From Dyella telluris (GTDB lineage: Bacteria > Pseudomonadota > Gammaproteobacteria > Xanthomonadales > Rhodanobacteraceae): 64,000 nt of DNA. The DNA lies in contig NZ_CP060412.1 of the NCBI RefSeq assembly GCF_014297575.1, positions 1,922,001 through 1,986,000 on the forward strand. Reading direction: 5' to 3'. The notes below the pieces were generated by a model. That model saw only the letters and a program-made list of their open reading frames with translations, was not told the DNA's origin and searched no databases. Below, piece by piece: positions 12,027 to 21,727 of the stretch. Every line of letters begins with the position of its first letter. Positions within the stretch are counted from its first letter, which is position 1. The position numbers were made by a program, and so were the translations under genes.

Positions 12027-14327
12027 TTACTTCTTCAACACTTCCACCACGTACTTCGGCCCTTCCGGATGCTGTTCGATGATCAGGCCGTGGATGTCGG
12101 ACTCGAAGCCCGGGAAGCGTTCGTTCTGTTCCTTCGCCGTGCGCAGGCTTTCGATGATGGGTGAATCCTTCGCACCGAACTTCTCGCCGGGCATGATCAC
12201 CGGGATGCCCGGCGGGTACGGCACCAGCATGGTGGCGGCGAGGCGGCCGGAGAGCTTGTCGATCTCCACGCGCTCCACTTCGCCACGCACCAGGCGGTCG
12301 TAGGCTTCCCACGGCGCGATCACAGGCTGCGGCAGCTCCACGTACATCTCGCGCATCACCTGCGCCACCTTGTTCTTGGTGTTGAACGCATGCAGTGCGT
12401 CACACAGGTCGCGCAGACCGGTATTGGCGTAGGTGGTGGGGTGATCCTCCACCAGCGACGGCAACGCCTTGCTGAGCGGGGCGTTGGCGTCGTACAGCTC
12501 CTTGAATGCCAGCAGTTCGGTGGTGAGCGTGCTCCACTTGCCCTTGGTGATGCCCATGGAGAACAGGATGAGGAAGGAATAGAGGTTGGTCTTCTCCACC
12601 GTAATGCCGCGTCCCCACAGGAAGCGACTCACCACCGCGGCGGGAATGCCCTGCTTCTCCACCTTGCCGTCCATGTTCAGGCCCGGCATCACCAGCGTGA
12701 CCTTGATCGGGTCGATCATCACGAAGTCGCGCGCAAGATCACCGAAACCGTGCCAGGCGGCCTTGGGCACGAGCTTCCAGTCGGACTGCTTGGTGCTTAT
12801 CGGCTGGCCGGCGCGCTCGCCTTCGTCCAGGCGTTCCTTGAGTCCATCGGGCTGCCACACGCTGAACCACCAGTCGCCCTTCTTGATGCTGTCGCCCACG
12901 TGCAGCACGGCGCGGCGGAAGGCAATGGCTTCCTTGTGCATCTGCTCGATCAGGCTGCGGCCGGCGCGGCCCTCCATCATGCGCGAGGCCACGTCGCACG
13001 AGGCGATGATGCCGTAGTGCGGCGAGGTGGAGGTGTGCATCATGTACGACTCGTTGAAGCGATCGGCGTCCAGCTTGCGCGTGCGGCTGTTGCGCGCATG
13101 GATCATCGAGGCCTGCGAGAACGCCGCCAGCAGCTTGTGGGTGGAATGCGTGGCAAAGATGATCGGGTCCTGGTCGCGCGGTTTCCCCTTGGCCATGGCG
13201 TAATGGTTGTCGTACATCTCGTGGAAGGCCGCGTAGGCGTACCAGGCTTCGTCGAAATGCAGGAAATCCACGCTGCCGCCGATGTCCTTGGCGATCTTCT
13301 CCACGTTGTAGCAGAGGCCGTCGTAGGTGGAGTTGGTCACCACCGCGATCTTCGGCTTGAAATCCTTGCCCTTGGCCTTGGCCACCTTGCTGGCCAGCGG
13401 ATGGTCGGCAATGGCCTTGGCCATCGCCTTGGGTTGGAACTGGTCCAGGCTGATCGGGCCGATGATGCCGTGGGCATTGCGGCTGGGCGTGAAGTACACC
13501 GGCACTGCACCGGTCATCACCAGCGCATGCAGCAGCGACTTGTGGCAGTTGCGGTCGACGAACACCACGTCGCCGCGCGCCACCGTGCCGTGCCACACGA
13601 TCTTGTTGGCGGTGGAGGTGCCGTTGGTGACGAAGAAGGTGTGGTCCGAGCCGAAGTTGCGTGCCGCCTCCGTCTCGGCGTCCTTGATGGGCCCGGTGTG
13701 GTCGAGCAGCGAGCCGAGTTCCGGCACCGAGACGGATAGATCGCTGCGCAACGTGTTCTCGCCGAAGAACTGGTGGAACGCACGCCCCTCTGCCGACTTG
13801 GTGAACGCCACGCCGCCGCCATGGCCCGGCGTATGCCAGGAATAATTCGACTCCGCCGCATGACGCACGAGTGCCTTGAAGAACGGCGGCATCAGCTTGT
13901 TCATGTACTCGTCGGCGGCACGCATCACCTGCTTGGCGATGAAGGCCTTGGTGTCTTCGTAAAGGAAGATGAAGCCATGCGTGATGCCCAGCAGCTTGGT
14001 GGGAATCTGCTCCACCGTGCGGCGCTCGCCGTACAGGAAGATGGGCAGGTTTTCGCGGTAGGCCAGCTGCGTGTTGAGGAAGTCGAACAGGCGGTCGAAC
14101 TGGTGCGGGCCCTCTTCCGCACCATCGATGGAGATAAGCACCGCCGACGCCGCGTTATAGGTGCGCGCGCCTGCCTCCGCATCTTCCATGGTGAGGCCAC
14201 TGAGCACGCGATGGTTGTAGCCGCGGATCTCGTCCGCCAGGGCACGGATCAGGATGCCGTTGATGCGCGGCGAATCGTAGTCGGCGTCGATGATGACGAC
14301 GGGGTAATCGAGGGCGTTGAAGTACAT
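12027..14327 (-). CDS. Orn/Lys/Arg decarboxylase, fold III PLP enzyme
   Basis: A 766-residue biodegradative-type basic amino-acid decarboxylase. The N-terminal wing domain (1-130, receiver-like) is followed by HTPGHGGG near 165, the PLP-phosphate region TNGTSTANK near 234-242, Asp359 in HFDEAWYAY and the Schiff-base Lys398 in ATHSTHKLL. The C-terminal domain follows. It converts arginine, lysine or ornithine to the amine plus CO2, consuming a cytoplasmic proton. The length is nearest AdiA (about 755). Together with the AdiC-like antiporter immediately upstream (58 bp), this favours arginine to agmatine, but lysine or ornithine cannot be excluded. The pair would work as an acid-resistance system. 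The start ATG follows GAGCTCAACC. Confidence 0.9.
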   Translation of the reverse strand: MYFNALDYPVVIIDADYDSPRINGILIRALADEIRGYNHRVLSGLTMEDAEAGARTYNAASAVLISIDGAEEGPHQFDRLFDFLNTQLAYRENLPIFLYGERRTVEQIPTKLLGITHGFIFLYEDTKAFIAKQVMRAADEYMNKLMPPFFKALVRHAAESNYSWHTPGHGGGVAFTKSAEGRAFHQFFGENTLRSDLSVSVPELGSLLDHTGPIKDAETEAARNFGSDHTFFVTNGTSTANKIVWHGTVARGDVVFVDRNCHKSLLHALVMTGAVPVYFTPSRNAHGIIGPISLDQFQPKAMAKAIADHPLASKVAKAKGKDFKPKIAVVTNSTYDGLCYNVEKIAKDIGGSVDFLHFDEAWYAYAAFHEMYDNHYAMAKGKPRDQDPIIFATHSTHKLLAAFSQASMIHARNSRTRKLDADRFNESYMMHTSTSPHYGIIASCDVASRMMEGRAGRSLIEQMHKEAIAFRRAVLHVGDSIKKGDWWFSVWQPDGLKERLDEGERAGQPISTKQSDWKLVPKAAWHGFGDLARDFVMIDPIKVTLVMPGLNMDGKVEKQGIPAAVVSRFLWGRGITVEKTNLYSFLILFSMGITKGKWSTLTTELLAFKELYDANAPLSKALPSLVEDHPTTYANTGLRDLCDALHAFNTKNKVAQVMREMYVELPQPVIAPWEAYDRLVRGEVERVEIDKLSGRLAATMLVPYPPGIPVIMPGEKFGAKDSPIIESLRTAKEQNERFPGFESDIHGLIIEQHPEGPKYVVEVLKK

Positions 14328-14385
14328 GGTTGAGCTCCATCAATCGCGGGGGGCGAGGGGAAACGTAGATCAATGAATCCGTGGA

Positions 14386-15729
14386 TCAGGTGCGTGGCGT
14401 GCCGGGGAGCGGAACCCGGTTGGCCTTGTCCTGCCGGCGCTGTTCGCTGAAGAACGGATAGAACACGCTGATGAACAACATAAAGAGGAAGGCATAGGTC
14501 ACCATCTGGCCGGCGGTGCCGAAGATGGCCCACAGGCAGTACACGACGGTGATGCTGGTGAGCACCCAGTAGAAGCCGGTATGCGCCGTGGTGTGGCTCA
14601 GCTCCACCGCGAAGTAGCAGGCCACGCAGGAATAGATGTACGGCAGCAGCGTCAGCACCACGGCCGCCTGCGTGATCACCTCGAACTGTTCGGAGGCCGA
14701 CGGCGAGGCCGCCGTGACCAGCACGATCAGCGACATCAGTACGCCCACGATCAGCAGTCCCTGTACCGGGGTATCGTCCTTGTTGGCCTTGCTGAAGATC
14801 TTCGGGAACAGTCCGTCATCACCGGCGGCCTTGGCGCTCAGCGCGGTCAGCATGATCCAGCCGCCCAGTGAACCGCCGGCACCCAGCGCCGCGCACAGGC
14901 TCACCACGCCACCGCCGATATTGCCGATGGCCACCTGCGCGGCCAGCGCAAACGGTGCATCGGCCACCTGCAGCTGGTCGTTGGGGATCATGCCCATGAT
15001 CACGGCGGAGCTGGAGATGTACACCACGGCGGCCAGTGCCACGCCGGCGATGGTGGCGATGGCCACGTTCTTCTCCGGGTTCTTCACCACCGCTGCGGAC
15101 ACCGACGCCGATTCAACGCCGATGAAAGCCCACAAGGTCAGCGAAGCCGCACCGGAGATGGCCTGGAAATCACCCTTGCCGGTGACGTTGTACGCAGCCG
15201 AGAACAGGTCGCTCTTGAAGAAGAACCAACCGAAGATGGCTATGCCAAACAGCGGGATCAGCGCGAACGAGGTGGTGATCGACTGGATGCGCGTAACCAC
15301 CTGCGCACCCAGGATGTTGGCGAAGGTGAACAGCCAGATCAGCACCAGCACCACCACCGTGCGAACCATGGGTTGCGACAGCGCGGGAATGAAGTAGCTG
15401 AAGTAGCCCACCGCCGCGACAGGCAATGCCACGTTGCCGATCCAGTTGGCAAACCAGTAGATGGTGTTGGTCTGGAAGCCCATGTACGGGCCGAACGCAT
15501 CGCGTGCATAGGCATAGGGGCCGCCCGCCTTGGGCGCGAGGCGGCCCAGCTTGGCGAACACGAAAGCGAGCAGCAGCGAACCGATGGTGGTGACCACCCA
15601 GCCCCACATCGACACGCTGCCGATCTTGGCGAGGCTGCCCGGCAGCAGGAACACACCCGAGCCCATCATGTTGCCTGCCACCAGGAACGTGGCCGCTACG
15701 ACGCCGATCTTGCGCTTCTCATCTGCCAT
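14386..15729 (-). CDS. adiC: AdiC-like basic amino acid/amine antiporter
   Basis: A 447-residue APC-superfamily transporter with 12 predicted membrane helices. Features remembered from E. coli AdiC are retained: the unwound helix 1 GNMMGSGVFLLP, YWFANWIGN (Tyr and Asn of the binding site), TLWAFIGVESASV (gating Trp and Glu) and GGWIMLTALSAKA (substrate-stacking Trp). AdiC swaps external arginine for internal agmatine, and CadB/PotE relatives swap lysine/cadaverine or ornithine/putrescine. It is the first gene of a two-gene operon with the downstream decarboxylase, whose product it would export. It is preceded by AAGGGAG at a good distance from the ATG. The exact substrate is inferred. Confidence 0.85.
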   Translation of the reverse strand: MADEKRKIGVVAATFLVAGNMMGSGVFLLPGSLAKIGSVSMWGWVVTTIGSLLLAFVFAKLGRLAPKAGGPYAYARDAFGPYMGFQTNTIYWFANWIGNVALPVAAVGYFSYFIPALSQPMVRTVVVLVLIWLFTFANILGAQVVTRIQSITTSFALIPLFGIAIFGWFFFKSDLFSAAYNVTGKGDFQAISGAASLTLWAFIGVESASVSAAVVKNPEKNVAIATIAGVALAAVVYISSSAVIMGMIPNDQLQVADAPFALAAQVAIGNIGGGVVSLCAALGAGGSLGGWIMLTALSAKAAGDDGLFPKIFSKANKDDTPVQGLLIVGVLMSLIVLVTAASPSASEQFEVITQAAVVLTLLPYIYSCVACYFAVELSHTTAHTGFYWVLTSITVVYCLWAIFGTAGQMVTYAFLFMLFISVFYPFFSEQRRQDKANRVPLPGTPRT

Positions 15730-16229
15730 GACGTGGCTCCCTTGGTTCGAACGGTAAGATGTCGAAGGGCCGAACGCGCCCGCACACCGTTGCGCGCACG
15801 GCGCAAGGCGAACGCGTCGAAAAATACTTAGGTATGTTTGAAACAGCGTGCGGCTGGCGGAACGCGCATCGCTCCCTGCGCGTGATGCTGGCCATGCATC
15901 GTGCGTTTCGCTGGATCATCGGGTGACACACTCCATGTCGCGACCGACCTCGGCATCGCCGGAACGCAGGTAGGCAACCCCGTTCCCCGCCATCGAAACG
16001 CACTGAGATCGATATCCATCGGCCCCTGCATCTGCCCGGCGACACCCTGAGGTCGGATTGTCGTCATGCAAGCGGTCGATAGACCGTGAAGGATGATTCC
16101 TCAAACGCTTGGAATTCCCTCAAAAACGCGCCTCTGCGCGTACGTTTTCTGTCAACGAACTTTCACGTTTTACATCCACCTGTCGCGGCAGCATGTGAGA
16201 GTGCAGCGCACACCCGATGGGGGAATGTC
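15730..16229. other. divergent promoter region, no gene
   Basis: About 500 bp between the leftward antiporter operon and the rightward dehydrogenase operon. I see no credible gene or RNA. A TTTCAA...AAGTAT pair reading leftwards near 15824-15844 could be a promoter, but this is weak. Open frames running into it from the dehydrogenase side lack a ribosome site. Confidence 0.4.
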
Positions 16230-16955
16230 ATGTCGAGCAAGCCCAGTTCGCCGTCGCGCCGCGACTTTCTGCGGCAGTCGCTGGTGGCGGTTCCCGCGGT
16301 CAGTCTGTTGGGCACATCGGCCATCGCGCAGACACAGAGCGGAAGCGCTGCTGCACCGGCAGCCATGTCGGCAGGCAACTACGCGCCGCGGTATTTCACC
16401 GCACCGGAGTGGGCATTCCTGCAGGCGGCCGTCGACCGCCTGATTCCTTCCAACGACGATGGCCCCGGCGCCGTGGAAGCGGGCGTGCCGGAGTTCCTCG
16501 ACCGGCAGATGGAAGCGGCTTACGGGCATGGCGGCCTGTGGTACATGCAGGGACCGTTCGTACCCGAATCGCCACCGACACTGGGCTATCAGCTGCGCTA
16601 CACGCCACGCGAGTTCTATCGCAAGGGCATCGCTGCCATCGACGACTGGTGCAGGAAACAACACCAGAAAACCTTTGCAGAACTGCCGGCGGACCAGCGC
16701 GACGCGATCCTGCACCAGCTCGAGAAGGGCGAGATCCACCTGGACGACGTGCCCACCGCGGCGTTCTTCACCCAGCTGCTGACCAACACCAAGGAAGGCT
16801 ATTTCGCCGACCCCATGTACGGCGGCAACAAACAGATGGCCGCGTGGAAGATGATCGGTTTTCCCGGGGCACGCGCGGATTTCGCCGACTGGATCGAGCA
16901 GCCCGGCAAGGTTTATCCCTACGGGCCGGTGTCGATCGAAGGGGCCAAGTCATGA
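16230..16955 (+). CDS. gluconate 2-dehydrogenase subunit 3-like, Tat-exported
   Basis: A 241-residue small subunit of a membrane-bound FAD dehydrogenase. The N-terminus carries a twin-arginine signal, PSRRDFLRQS, then a hydrophobic stretch ending near SAIAQ, so it is exported folded by Tat, probably already bound to the large subunit. The mature part has the family's LDRLIPSNDDGPGAVEAGV start and Phe/Tyr-rich middle. It helps assemble and export the flavoprotein, which carries no signal of its own. The start is the ATG after GGGGGAA; a longer frame to 16086 lacks a ribosome site and would bury the Tat motif. It overlaps the next gene by four bases (ATGA), so translation is coupled. Confidence 0.87.
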   Translation: MSSKPSSPSRRDFLRQSLVAVPAVSLLGTSAIAQTQSGSAAAPAAMSAGNYAPRYFTAPEWAFLQAAVDRLIPSNDDGPGAVEAGVPEFLDRQMEAAYGHGGLWYMQGPFVPESPPTLGYQLRYTPREFYRKGIAAIDDWCRKQHQKTFAELPADQRDAILHQLEKGEIHLDDVPTAAFFTQLLTNTKEGYFADPMYGGNKQMAAWKMIGFPGARADFADWIEQPGKVYPYGPVSIEGAKS

Positions 16956-18727
16956 TCCGCATGAAACCGGTCGACGTGGTGATCGTCGGCTTCGGCTGGA
17001 CCGGCGCCATCATGGGCATCGAACTGGCCGACACGGGGCTGAAGATTCTTGCGCTGGAACGCGGCGCCTATCGCGATACCTCGCCCGACTTTACCTATCC
17101 GCACAACGCCGACGAACTGGCCTATGGCATCCGCGGCGAGCTGTTCCAGCCGCTGGCGCGCGAAACGGTGACGGTTCGTCACAACGTGGGCGATACCGCC
17201 GTGCCCTATCGGCAGTACGGCTCATTCTTGTTCGGCAACAACGTGGGCGGCGCGGGCATCCACTGGAATGGCCAGCATTACCGGCCTTCGCCGGAAGACC
17301 TGGAGTTCCATAGCCATATCAGCAAGCGCTACGGGCAGAAGTTCATGCCCGAGGACATGCAGATCCAGGATTACGGCGTGAGCTACGACGAGCTGGAGCC
17401 ATACCTGGAGCAGTTCGAGTACCTGTGCGGTACCTCGGGCACGGCCGGCAACCTCAATGGCGAGATCAGGCCGGGCGGCAATCCGTTCGAAGGTGCGCGC
17501 AGGAAGCCCTACCCCAACCCCGCCGTGGGCGATACCTATGGTGCAAAGCTCTTTGCCGAGGCGGCGCGCAAGGTCGGCTATCACCCGTTCCCGCAGCCTT
17601 CGGACAATGCCTCGCAGCCGTATACCAACCCGCACGGCGTGCGCCTTGGCCCGTGCAACCTGTGCGGCTATTGCGAGCGCTTCGGCTGCTTCATGTATTC
17701 CAAGGCATCGCCGCAGACCACCATCCTCCCGGTGCTGATGCGCAAGCCCAACTTCGAACTGCGCACGCATAGCCATGTCACGAAGATCAACCTGGATTCC
17801 ACCGGCAAGCGCGCCACCGGCGTGACCTATATCGACGCGCAGGGCCAACAGGTGGAGCAGCCGGCCGAGCTTGTGATCGTCTCGGCGTTCCAGATGCACA
17901 ACGTGCGCCTGATGCTGCTGTCGGGTATCGGCACACCGTACGACCCGGGCACGGGCAAGGGTGTGATCGGCAAGAACTACGCGTACCAGATGATGAGCAG
18001 CATCGGCGTGTTCTTCGACAAGGACGTGGCGATCAATCCCTTCGTCGGCGCGGGTTCCGGTGGCGTGCAGATCGTCGACGATTTCAACTCCGATCATTTC
18101 GACCACGGCCCGCACGGGTTCGTTGGCGGTGCCTATATCTATGGGGGACAGACTGGCGGTCGCCCGATCCAGCAGCTGATCGTGCCGCCAGGCACGCCGT
18201 CGTGGGGCGCGGGCTGGAAGAAGGCAGCCAAGGACAGCTATCTGCACGCCACCACCGTGGCCACGCATGGTTCGGTGATGTCGTATCGCGACCGCTACCT
18301 CGACCTGGACCCGACCTACAAGGATGCCTTCGGCCAGCCACTGCTGCGCATCACCTTCGACTGGCACGACAACGAATACAAGATGTCGCAGTTCGTGACG
18401 GAGCGTGCGCAGGACATCGTCAGGCAGATGAACCCCAAGGCCACCTCGCTGACGCTGCGCAAACCGGGTGACCACTACGACATCCGCCAGTACCAGACCA
18501 CCCACACCACCGGCGGGGTGATCCAGGGAACGTCGCCGGACCTCAGTGCGCTCAACCGCTTCCAGCAAAGCTGGGACGTGCACAACGTGTTCGTTACCGG
18601 CGCGTCGGCGTTCCCGCAGAACCTGGGCTACAACCCGACCGGACTCATCGGCGGCCTTACCTACATGTCCGTCAAGGCCATCCGCGAGACCTACCTCAAG
18701 CAACCTGGTCCCCTGGTGCAGGCATGA
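16952..18727 (+). CDS. GMC-family FAD dehydrogenase, large subunit
   Basis: A 591-residue flavoprotein. The N-terminal dinucleotide fold is VVIVGFGWTGAIMGIELA, a GGAGIHWNGQ segment lies by the flavin, and a GMC C-terminal domain contains the H-x-x-G region TTHTTGGVIQG and NLGYNPTGLIGGL. A cysteine cluster CNLCGYCERFGC near residue 235 is like that proposed to hold an iron-sulfur centre in gluconate and fructose dehydrogenases. It would oxidise a sugar or sugar acid (gluconate, 2-ketogluconate, sorbose or similar) in the periplasm and pass electrons to the cytochrome subunit. No signal peptide is present, consistent with piggy-back Tat export. It is coupled by 4-bp overlaps on both sides. The substrate is not determinable here. 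Confidence 0.9.
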   Translation: MIRMKPVDVVIVGFGWTGAIMGIELADTGLKILALERGAYRDTSPDFTYPHNADELAYGIRGELFQPLARETVTVRHNVGDTAVPYRQYGSFLFGNNVGGAGIHWNGQHYRPSPEDLEFHSHISKRYGQKFMPEDMQIQDYGVSYDELEPYLEQFEYLCGTSGTAGNLNGEIRPGGNPFEGARRKPYPNPAVGDTYGAKLFAEAARKVGYHPFPQPSDNASQPYTNPHGVRLGPCNLCGYCERFGCFMYSKASPQTTILPVLMRKPNFELRTHSHVTKINLDSTGKRATGVTYIDAQGQQVEQPAELVIVSAFQMHNVRLMLLSGIGTPYDPGTGKGVIGKNYAYQMMSSIGVFFDKDVAINPFVGAGSGGVQIVDDFNSDHFDHGPHGFVGGAYIYGGQTGGRPIQQLIVPPGTPSWGAGWKKAAKDSYLHATTVATHGSVMSYRDRYLDLDPTYKDAFGQPLLRITFDWHDNEYKMSQFVTERAQDIVRQMNPKATSLTLRKPGDHYDIRQYQTTHTTGGVIQGTSPDLSALNRFQQSWDVHNVFVTGASAFPQNLGYNPTGLIGGLTYMSVKAIRETYLKQPGPLVQA

Positions 18728-20166
18728 ACACCTTCGGCAAACGTCGTCGCCGTGGCGGTGGAGGCCTGTTCCGCCTCATCGTCGTGCTGATCGTGCTGGT
18801 GGTCATCGCGTGGGTGGCCGCGATGCTGTTTCCCGGCGGTGGCGGCGACCCGGCTGCCAAGGCGGCGGAGTCCACGCCCGACCAGCTCAGGCAGGGCGAA
18901 TACCTTGCACGCGTCGGCGATTGCGCAGCCTGCCACACGGCGCCGGGCGGCCAGCCATTCGCGGGTGGCCTGGCCATTGCCTCGCCCATCGGCACGATCT
19001 ACAGCACCAACATCACGCCCGATCCTGACACCGGCATCGGCAAGTACACCTACGGGCAGTTCGAGCGCGCCGTGCGACGCGGCATCGATGCGCAAGGCCA
19101 CACGCTGTACCCGGCCATGCCGTATCCCTCGTATGCCAAGGTCAGCGATCAGGATATCCAGGCGCTGTACGCCTACTTCCTGCACAGCGTGCAGCCGGTG
19201 AAGCAGGCCAACAAGGCCGAGGGCATTGCGTGGCCGCTCTCCATGCGTTGGCCGCTCACCTACTGGCGATGGTTGTTCGCGCCATCGGTGAAGCCGGTGG
19301 AAACCGCTGGGGCAGGCAATGCCACGTTGGCCCGCGGGCAGTATCTGGTGGAAGGCCTGGGCCATTGCGGCGCCTGCCACACGCCGCGCTCCTTCACGCT
19401 GCAGGAAAAAGCGCTGGGACCGGACCAGGGCACGACCTACCTCAGCGGCGGCGAAAGCGACAACTGGGTCGCGCCCAGCCTGCGCGGCGAACTGGCCAGC
19501 GGCCTGGGCAGCGTGCCCGAAAACGAGCTCGCCACCCTGCTGAAGAACGGCCGCTCGGATCGCAGCGCCGTGTTCGGCGGCATGAGCGACGTGGTGGAAC
19601 ACAGCACGCAATACATGAACGATGCCGACCTCGCGGCCATCGCCCATTTCCTCAAGTCCTTGCCGGCGGCGCGACAGGAGCAGGCGCTGACCTACAACGG
19701 GGCCACCCGCGCCACCCTGGCCAGCGGCAATGCCGGCGCGCCGGGCGCACAGCTCTACGTGGACAACTGCGCCACCTGTCATCGCACGGATGGCCACGGC
19801 TATGCGCAGGTGTTCCCTGCCTTGGCCGGCAATCCGGTGCTCAATAGCGACAATGCGGGCTCGGCGGTTCGACTGGTGCTGCACGGCGGCACCATGCCGT
19901 CCGGTCGTGATGCGCCCACGCAGTTCAGCATGCCGGCGTTCCGCGAGCGGCTGACCGACCAGCAGATCGCCGACATCCTCACCTTTGTGCGCTCCAGCTG
20001 GGGCAACCGGGGCGGTGCGGTGACGGCGCAGCAGGTGTCGCGTCTGCGCAAGCTGCCCCCGGGCGGTCAGCCGTTGATGACGGGTTATGACCCGCGCCAG
20101 CGCGGCTCCGATGATCCCGGCCCCCTTGCCGAGGACCAGGCCGGGACACCGGTAACCACCAAGTAG
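18724..20166 (+). CDS. tri-haem cytochrome c subunit of the FAD dehydrogenase
   Basis: 480 residues. One N-terminal membrane anchor (about 15-37) is followed by three c-type haem motifs: CAACH near residue 68, CGACH near 217 and CATCH near 358. The arrangement matches cytochrome subunits of gluconate and alcohol dehydrogenases, which carry electrons to ubiquinone. The first two haem domains have the NITPDPDTGIG and TPRSF signatures typical of this group. It acts on the periplasmic face of the inner membrane. It is the last gene of the coupled three-gene operon (ATGA overlap) and ends at a shared hairpin with the convergent efflux operon. Confidence 0.92.
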   Translation: MNTFGKRRRRGGGGLFRLIVVLIVLVVIAWVAAMLFPGGGGDPAAKAAESTPDQLRQGEYLARVGDCAACHTAPGGQPFAGGLAIASPIGTIYSTNITPDPDTGIGKYTYGQFERAVRRGIDAQGHTLYPAMPYPSYAKVSDQDIQALYAYFLHSVQPVKQANKAEGIAWPLSMRWPLTYWRWLFAPSVKPVETAGAGNATLARGQYLVEGLGHCGACHTPRSFTLQEKALGPDQGTTYLSGGESDNWVAPSLRGELASGLGSVPENELATLLKNGRSDRSAVFGGMSDVVEHSTQYMNDADLAAIAHFLKSLPAARQEQALTYNGATRATLASGNAGAPGAQLYVDNCATCHRTDGHGYAQVFPALAGNPVLNSDNAGSAVRLVLHGGTMPSGRDAPTQFSMPAFRERLTDQQIADILTFVRSSWGNRGGAVTAQQVSRLRKLPPGGQPLMTGYDPRQRGSDDPGPLAEDQAGTPVTTK

Positions 20167-20175
20167 CGCACCAGC

Positions 20176-20200
20176 GTGGCGGCACTCAACGTGCCGCCAC
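20176..20200. terminator. bidirectional hairpin between convergent operons
   Basis: A perfect 10-bp stem GTGGCGGCAC / GTGCCGCCAC with a TCAAC loop. It overlaps the stop codon of the outer-membrane lipoprotein gene (20186) and begins 10 bp after the cytochrome gene. It has no T-run on either strand. Confidence 0.7.
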
Positions 20201-21700
20201 CGACGTGGTCTCCACGTTGCTGCCGGGCCAGCCGCCACCCAGTGCGCGGAACGTGGCGACCGCTGCGCGTGCATCGTCCGCGTGCACGCGCGCGAGCTGG
20301 TCGCGCGAGTCGAGCAGTTCGCGGTCTTCGTCGAGCACTTCGATCAGGCTGATCGCACCACCCTTGTAGGCATCCTGCGCGGCATCGCGCGCCATCTGGT
20401 GGGCCTGCACTTCCTGCTCCAGATCCCGGTGCTGGGTTTCCAGTTCCGCCAGCGCAACGATGGCGTTCTCCACGTCTTCGGTGGCGCGCAACATGGACTG
20501 GCGATAGACGGCCAACGCCTCGGCATGGGCGCCCCTGGCCTGCGCCACTTCCGCATCCACCCGACCGAAGTCGAACAGGCGCCAGTGCAGGCCCAGCATG
20601 GCCTGCGGCTGGAACGCCTGCGAAGAGAACAGCGAGCCGCTCTGCAGGCTTTCGAAACCGAGCAGGCCGCCCAGCGAAACTTTCGGGTAGTACTCGGCCA
20701 CGGCCACGCCGATGCGTGCATTCGATGCCGCCAGCCGGCGCTCGGCAGCGATGACATCGGGGCGGCGGCGCAGCAGCATGTCGGGACCGCCGTCGGTGCC
20801 GATGGCGGGTACGGTGAAGTTCTGCGCGCTGTCCTTGAGTTCGGCGGCATAGGTGCCGGGCGCTGCGCCCATCAGCACGTCGAGGCGGTTGAGCTGTTGC
20901 TGCAGCGTGATACGCAACGGCGGCAGGGTGGCCTGCGCCTGCAGCACCAGCGCCTGCGCCTGTGCCACTTCGCGCGAGGTGGCGAGACCGCCGGCCAGGC
21001 GCAGCTTCACCAGCGCCAGCAGCTGCTTCTCGGTATCGATCTGCTGTTGCGCCAGACGGAGCCGCTCCTGTGCGCCACGTACCTGGAAGTAGCTATCCGC
21101 TGCCTCTGCCGCCACGGAAACGCGCACACCGTCCTGGCCCGCTTCCGCAGCCTTCGCTTCGTCGGTCGCCGCCTCGGCGCCGCGATGCAGTCCACCGGCG
21201 ATATCCAGTTCCCAACTGGCGCCAACGCCGAGCGTCTCCAGTGTCTGCGTGCGCTGGTAACCTGGCTGATGGCTGGCGAGCTCGCCCAGCGGCCCCTTGG
21301 TGGACTGATGCATCTGCACGACCTGCCCGTCGAGGCTGCCTTGCGGCGCCAGCTGGGCACCGGCTTCGCGGGCGGCGGCGCGGGCCTGGTCGACGCGCGC
21401 CATGGCGGCGGCAAGATCCAGGTTCTGCGCCATCACGCGACTGATGATGCGCGTGAGTTCCGGATCGTCGAAGCCCTGCCACCAGGCATCCAGCGCAGGT
21501 GGCGTGCGGGTGGCGTCGCGTGCCTGCAGCAGCGGCTGGCTGGTGTAGTCCGCGTTGGCCTTGATCTCGGGCCGCACATAGTCGGGGCCGACGGTGCAGC
21601 CGGCCAGGCCGATCAGGGCAGCCGCGAAGGCGCCAAGGTGCAGCGGGGAACGACGCGACGACGTTGACGCACCGTGGGTGGACGAAATCGAAGTGTTCAT
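20186..21700 (-). CDS. outer-membrane efflux lipoprotein (NodT/OprM family)
   Basis: 504 residues with a lipoprotein signal (lipobox LAGC near residue 35), followed by the CTVGPDYVRPE motif typical of RND/EmrAB-type outer-membrane channel lipoproteins. Two OEP repeats with coiled-coil alpha-barrel segments (AQNLDLAAAMARVDQARAAA; later VAQAQALVLQAQATL) form the trimeric TolC-like tunnel. It completes the tripartite pump encoded just upstream: the EmrB-like gene ends 27 bp before this start. It is the last gene of an HxlR-controlled operon and ends in a bidirectional hairpin. Confidence 0.92.
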   Translation of the reverse strand: MNTSISSTHGASTSSRRSPLHLGAFAAALIGLAGCTVGPDYVRPEIKANADYTSQPLLQARDATRTPPALDAWWQGFDDPELTRIISRVMAQNLDLAAAMARVDQARAAAREAGAQLAPQGSLDGQVVQMHQSTKGPLGELASHQPGYQRTQTLETLGVGASWELDIAGGLHRGAEAATDEAKAAEAGQDGVRVSVAAEAADSYFQVRGAQERLRLAQQQIDTEKQLLALVKLRLAGGLATSREVAQAQALVLQAQATLPPLRITLQQQLNRLDVLMGAAPGTYAAELKDSAQNFTVPAIGTDGGPDMLLRRRPDVIAAERRLAASNARIGVAVAEYYPKVSLGGLLGFESLQSGSLFSSQAFQPQAMLGLHWRLFDFGRVDAEVAQARGAHAEALAVYRQSMLRATEDVENAIVALAELETQHRDLEQEVQAHQMARDAAQDAYKGGAISLIEVLDEDRELLDSRDQLARVHADDARAAVATFRALGGGWPGSNVETTSVAAR

Positions 21701-21727
21701 CGTGATGTCTCGAAGGGAAGCAGGGAA

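Noticed and set aside
16217..16951. Upstream extension of the GMC dehydrogenase frame
   Set aside because: It overlaps the Tat-signalled small subunit. The real start is the ATGA overlap at 16952.
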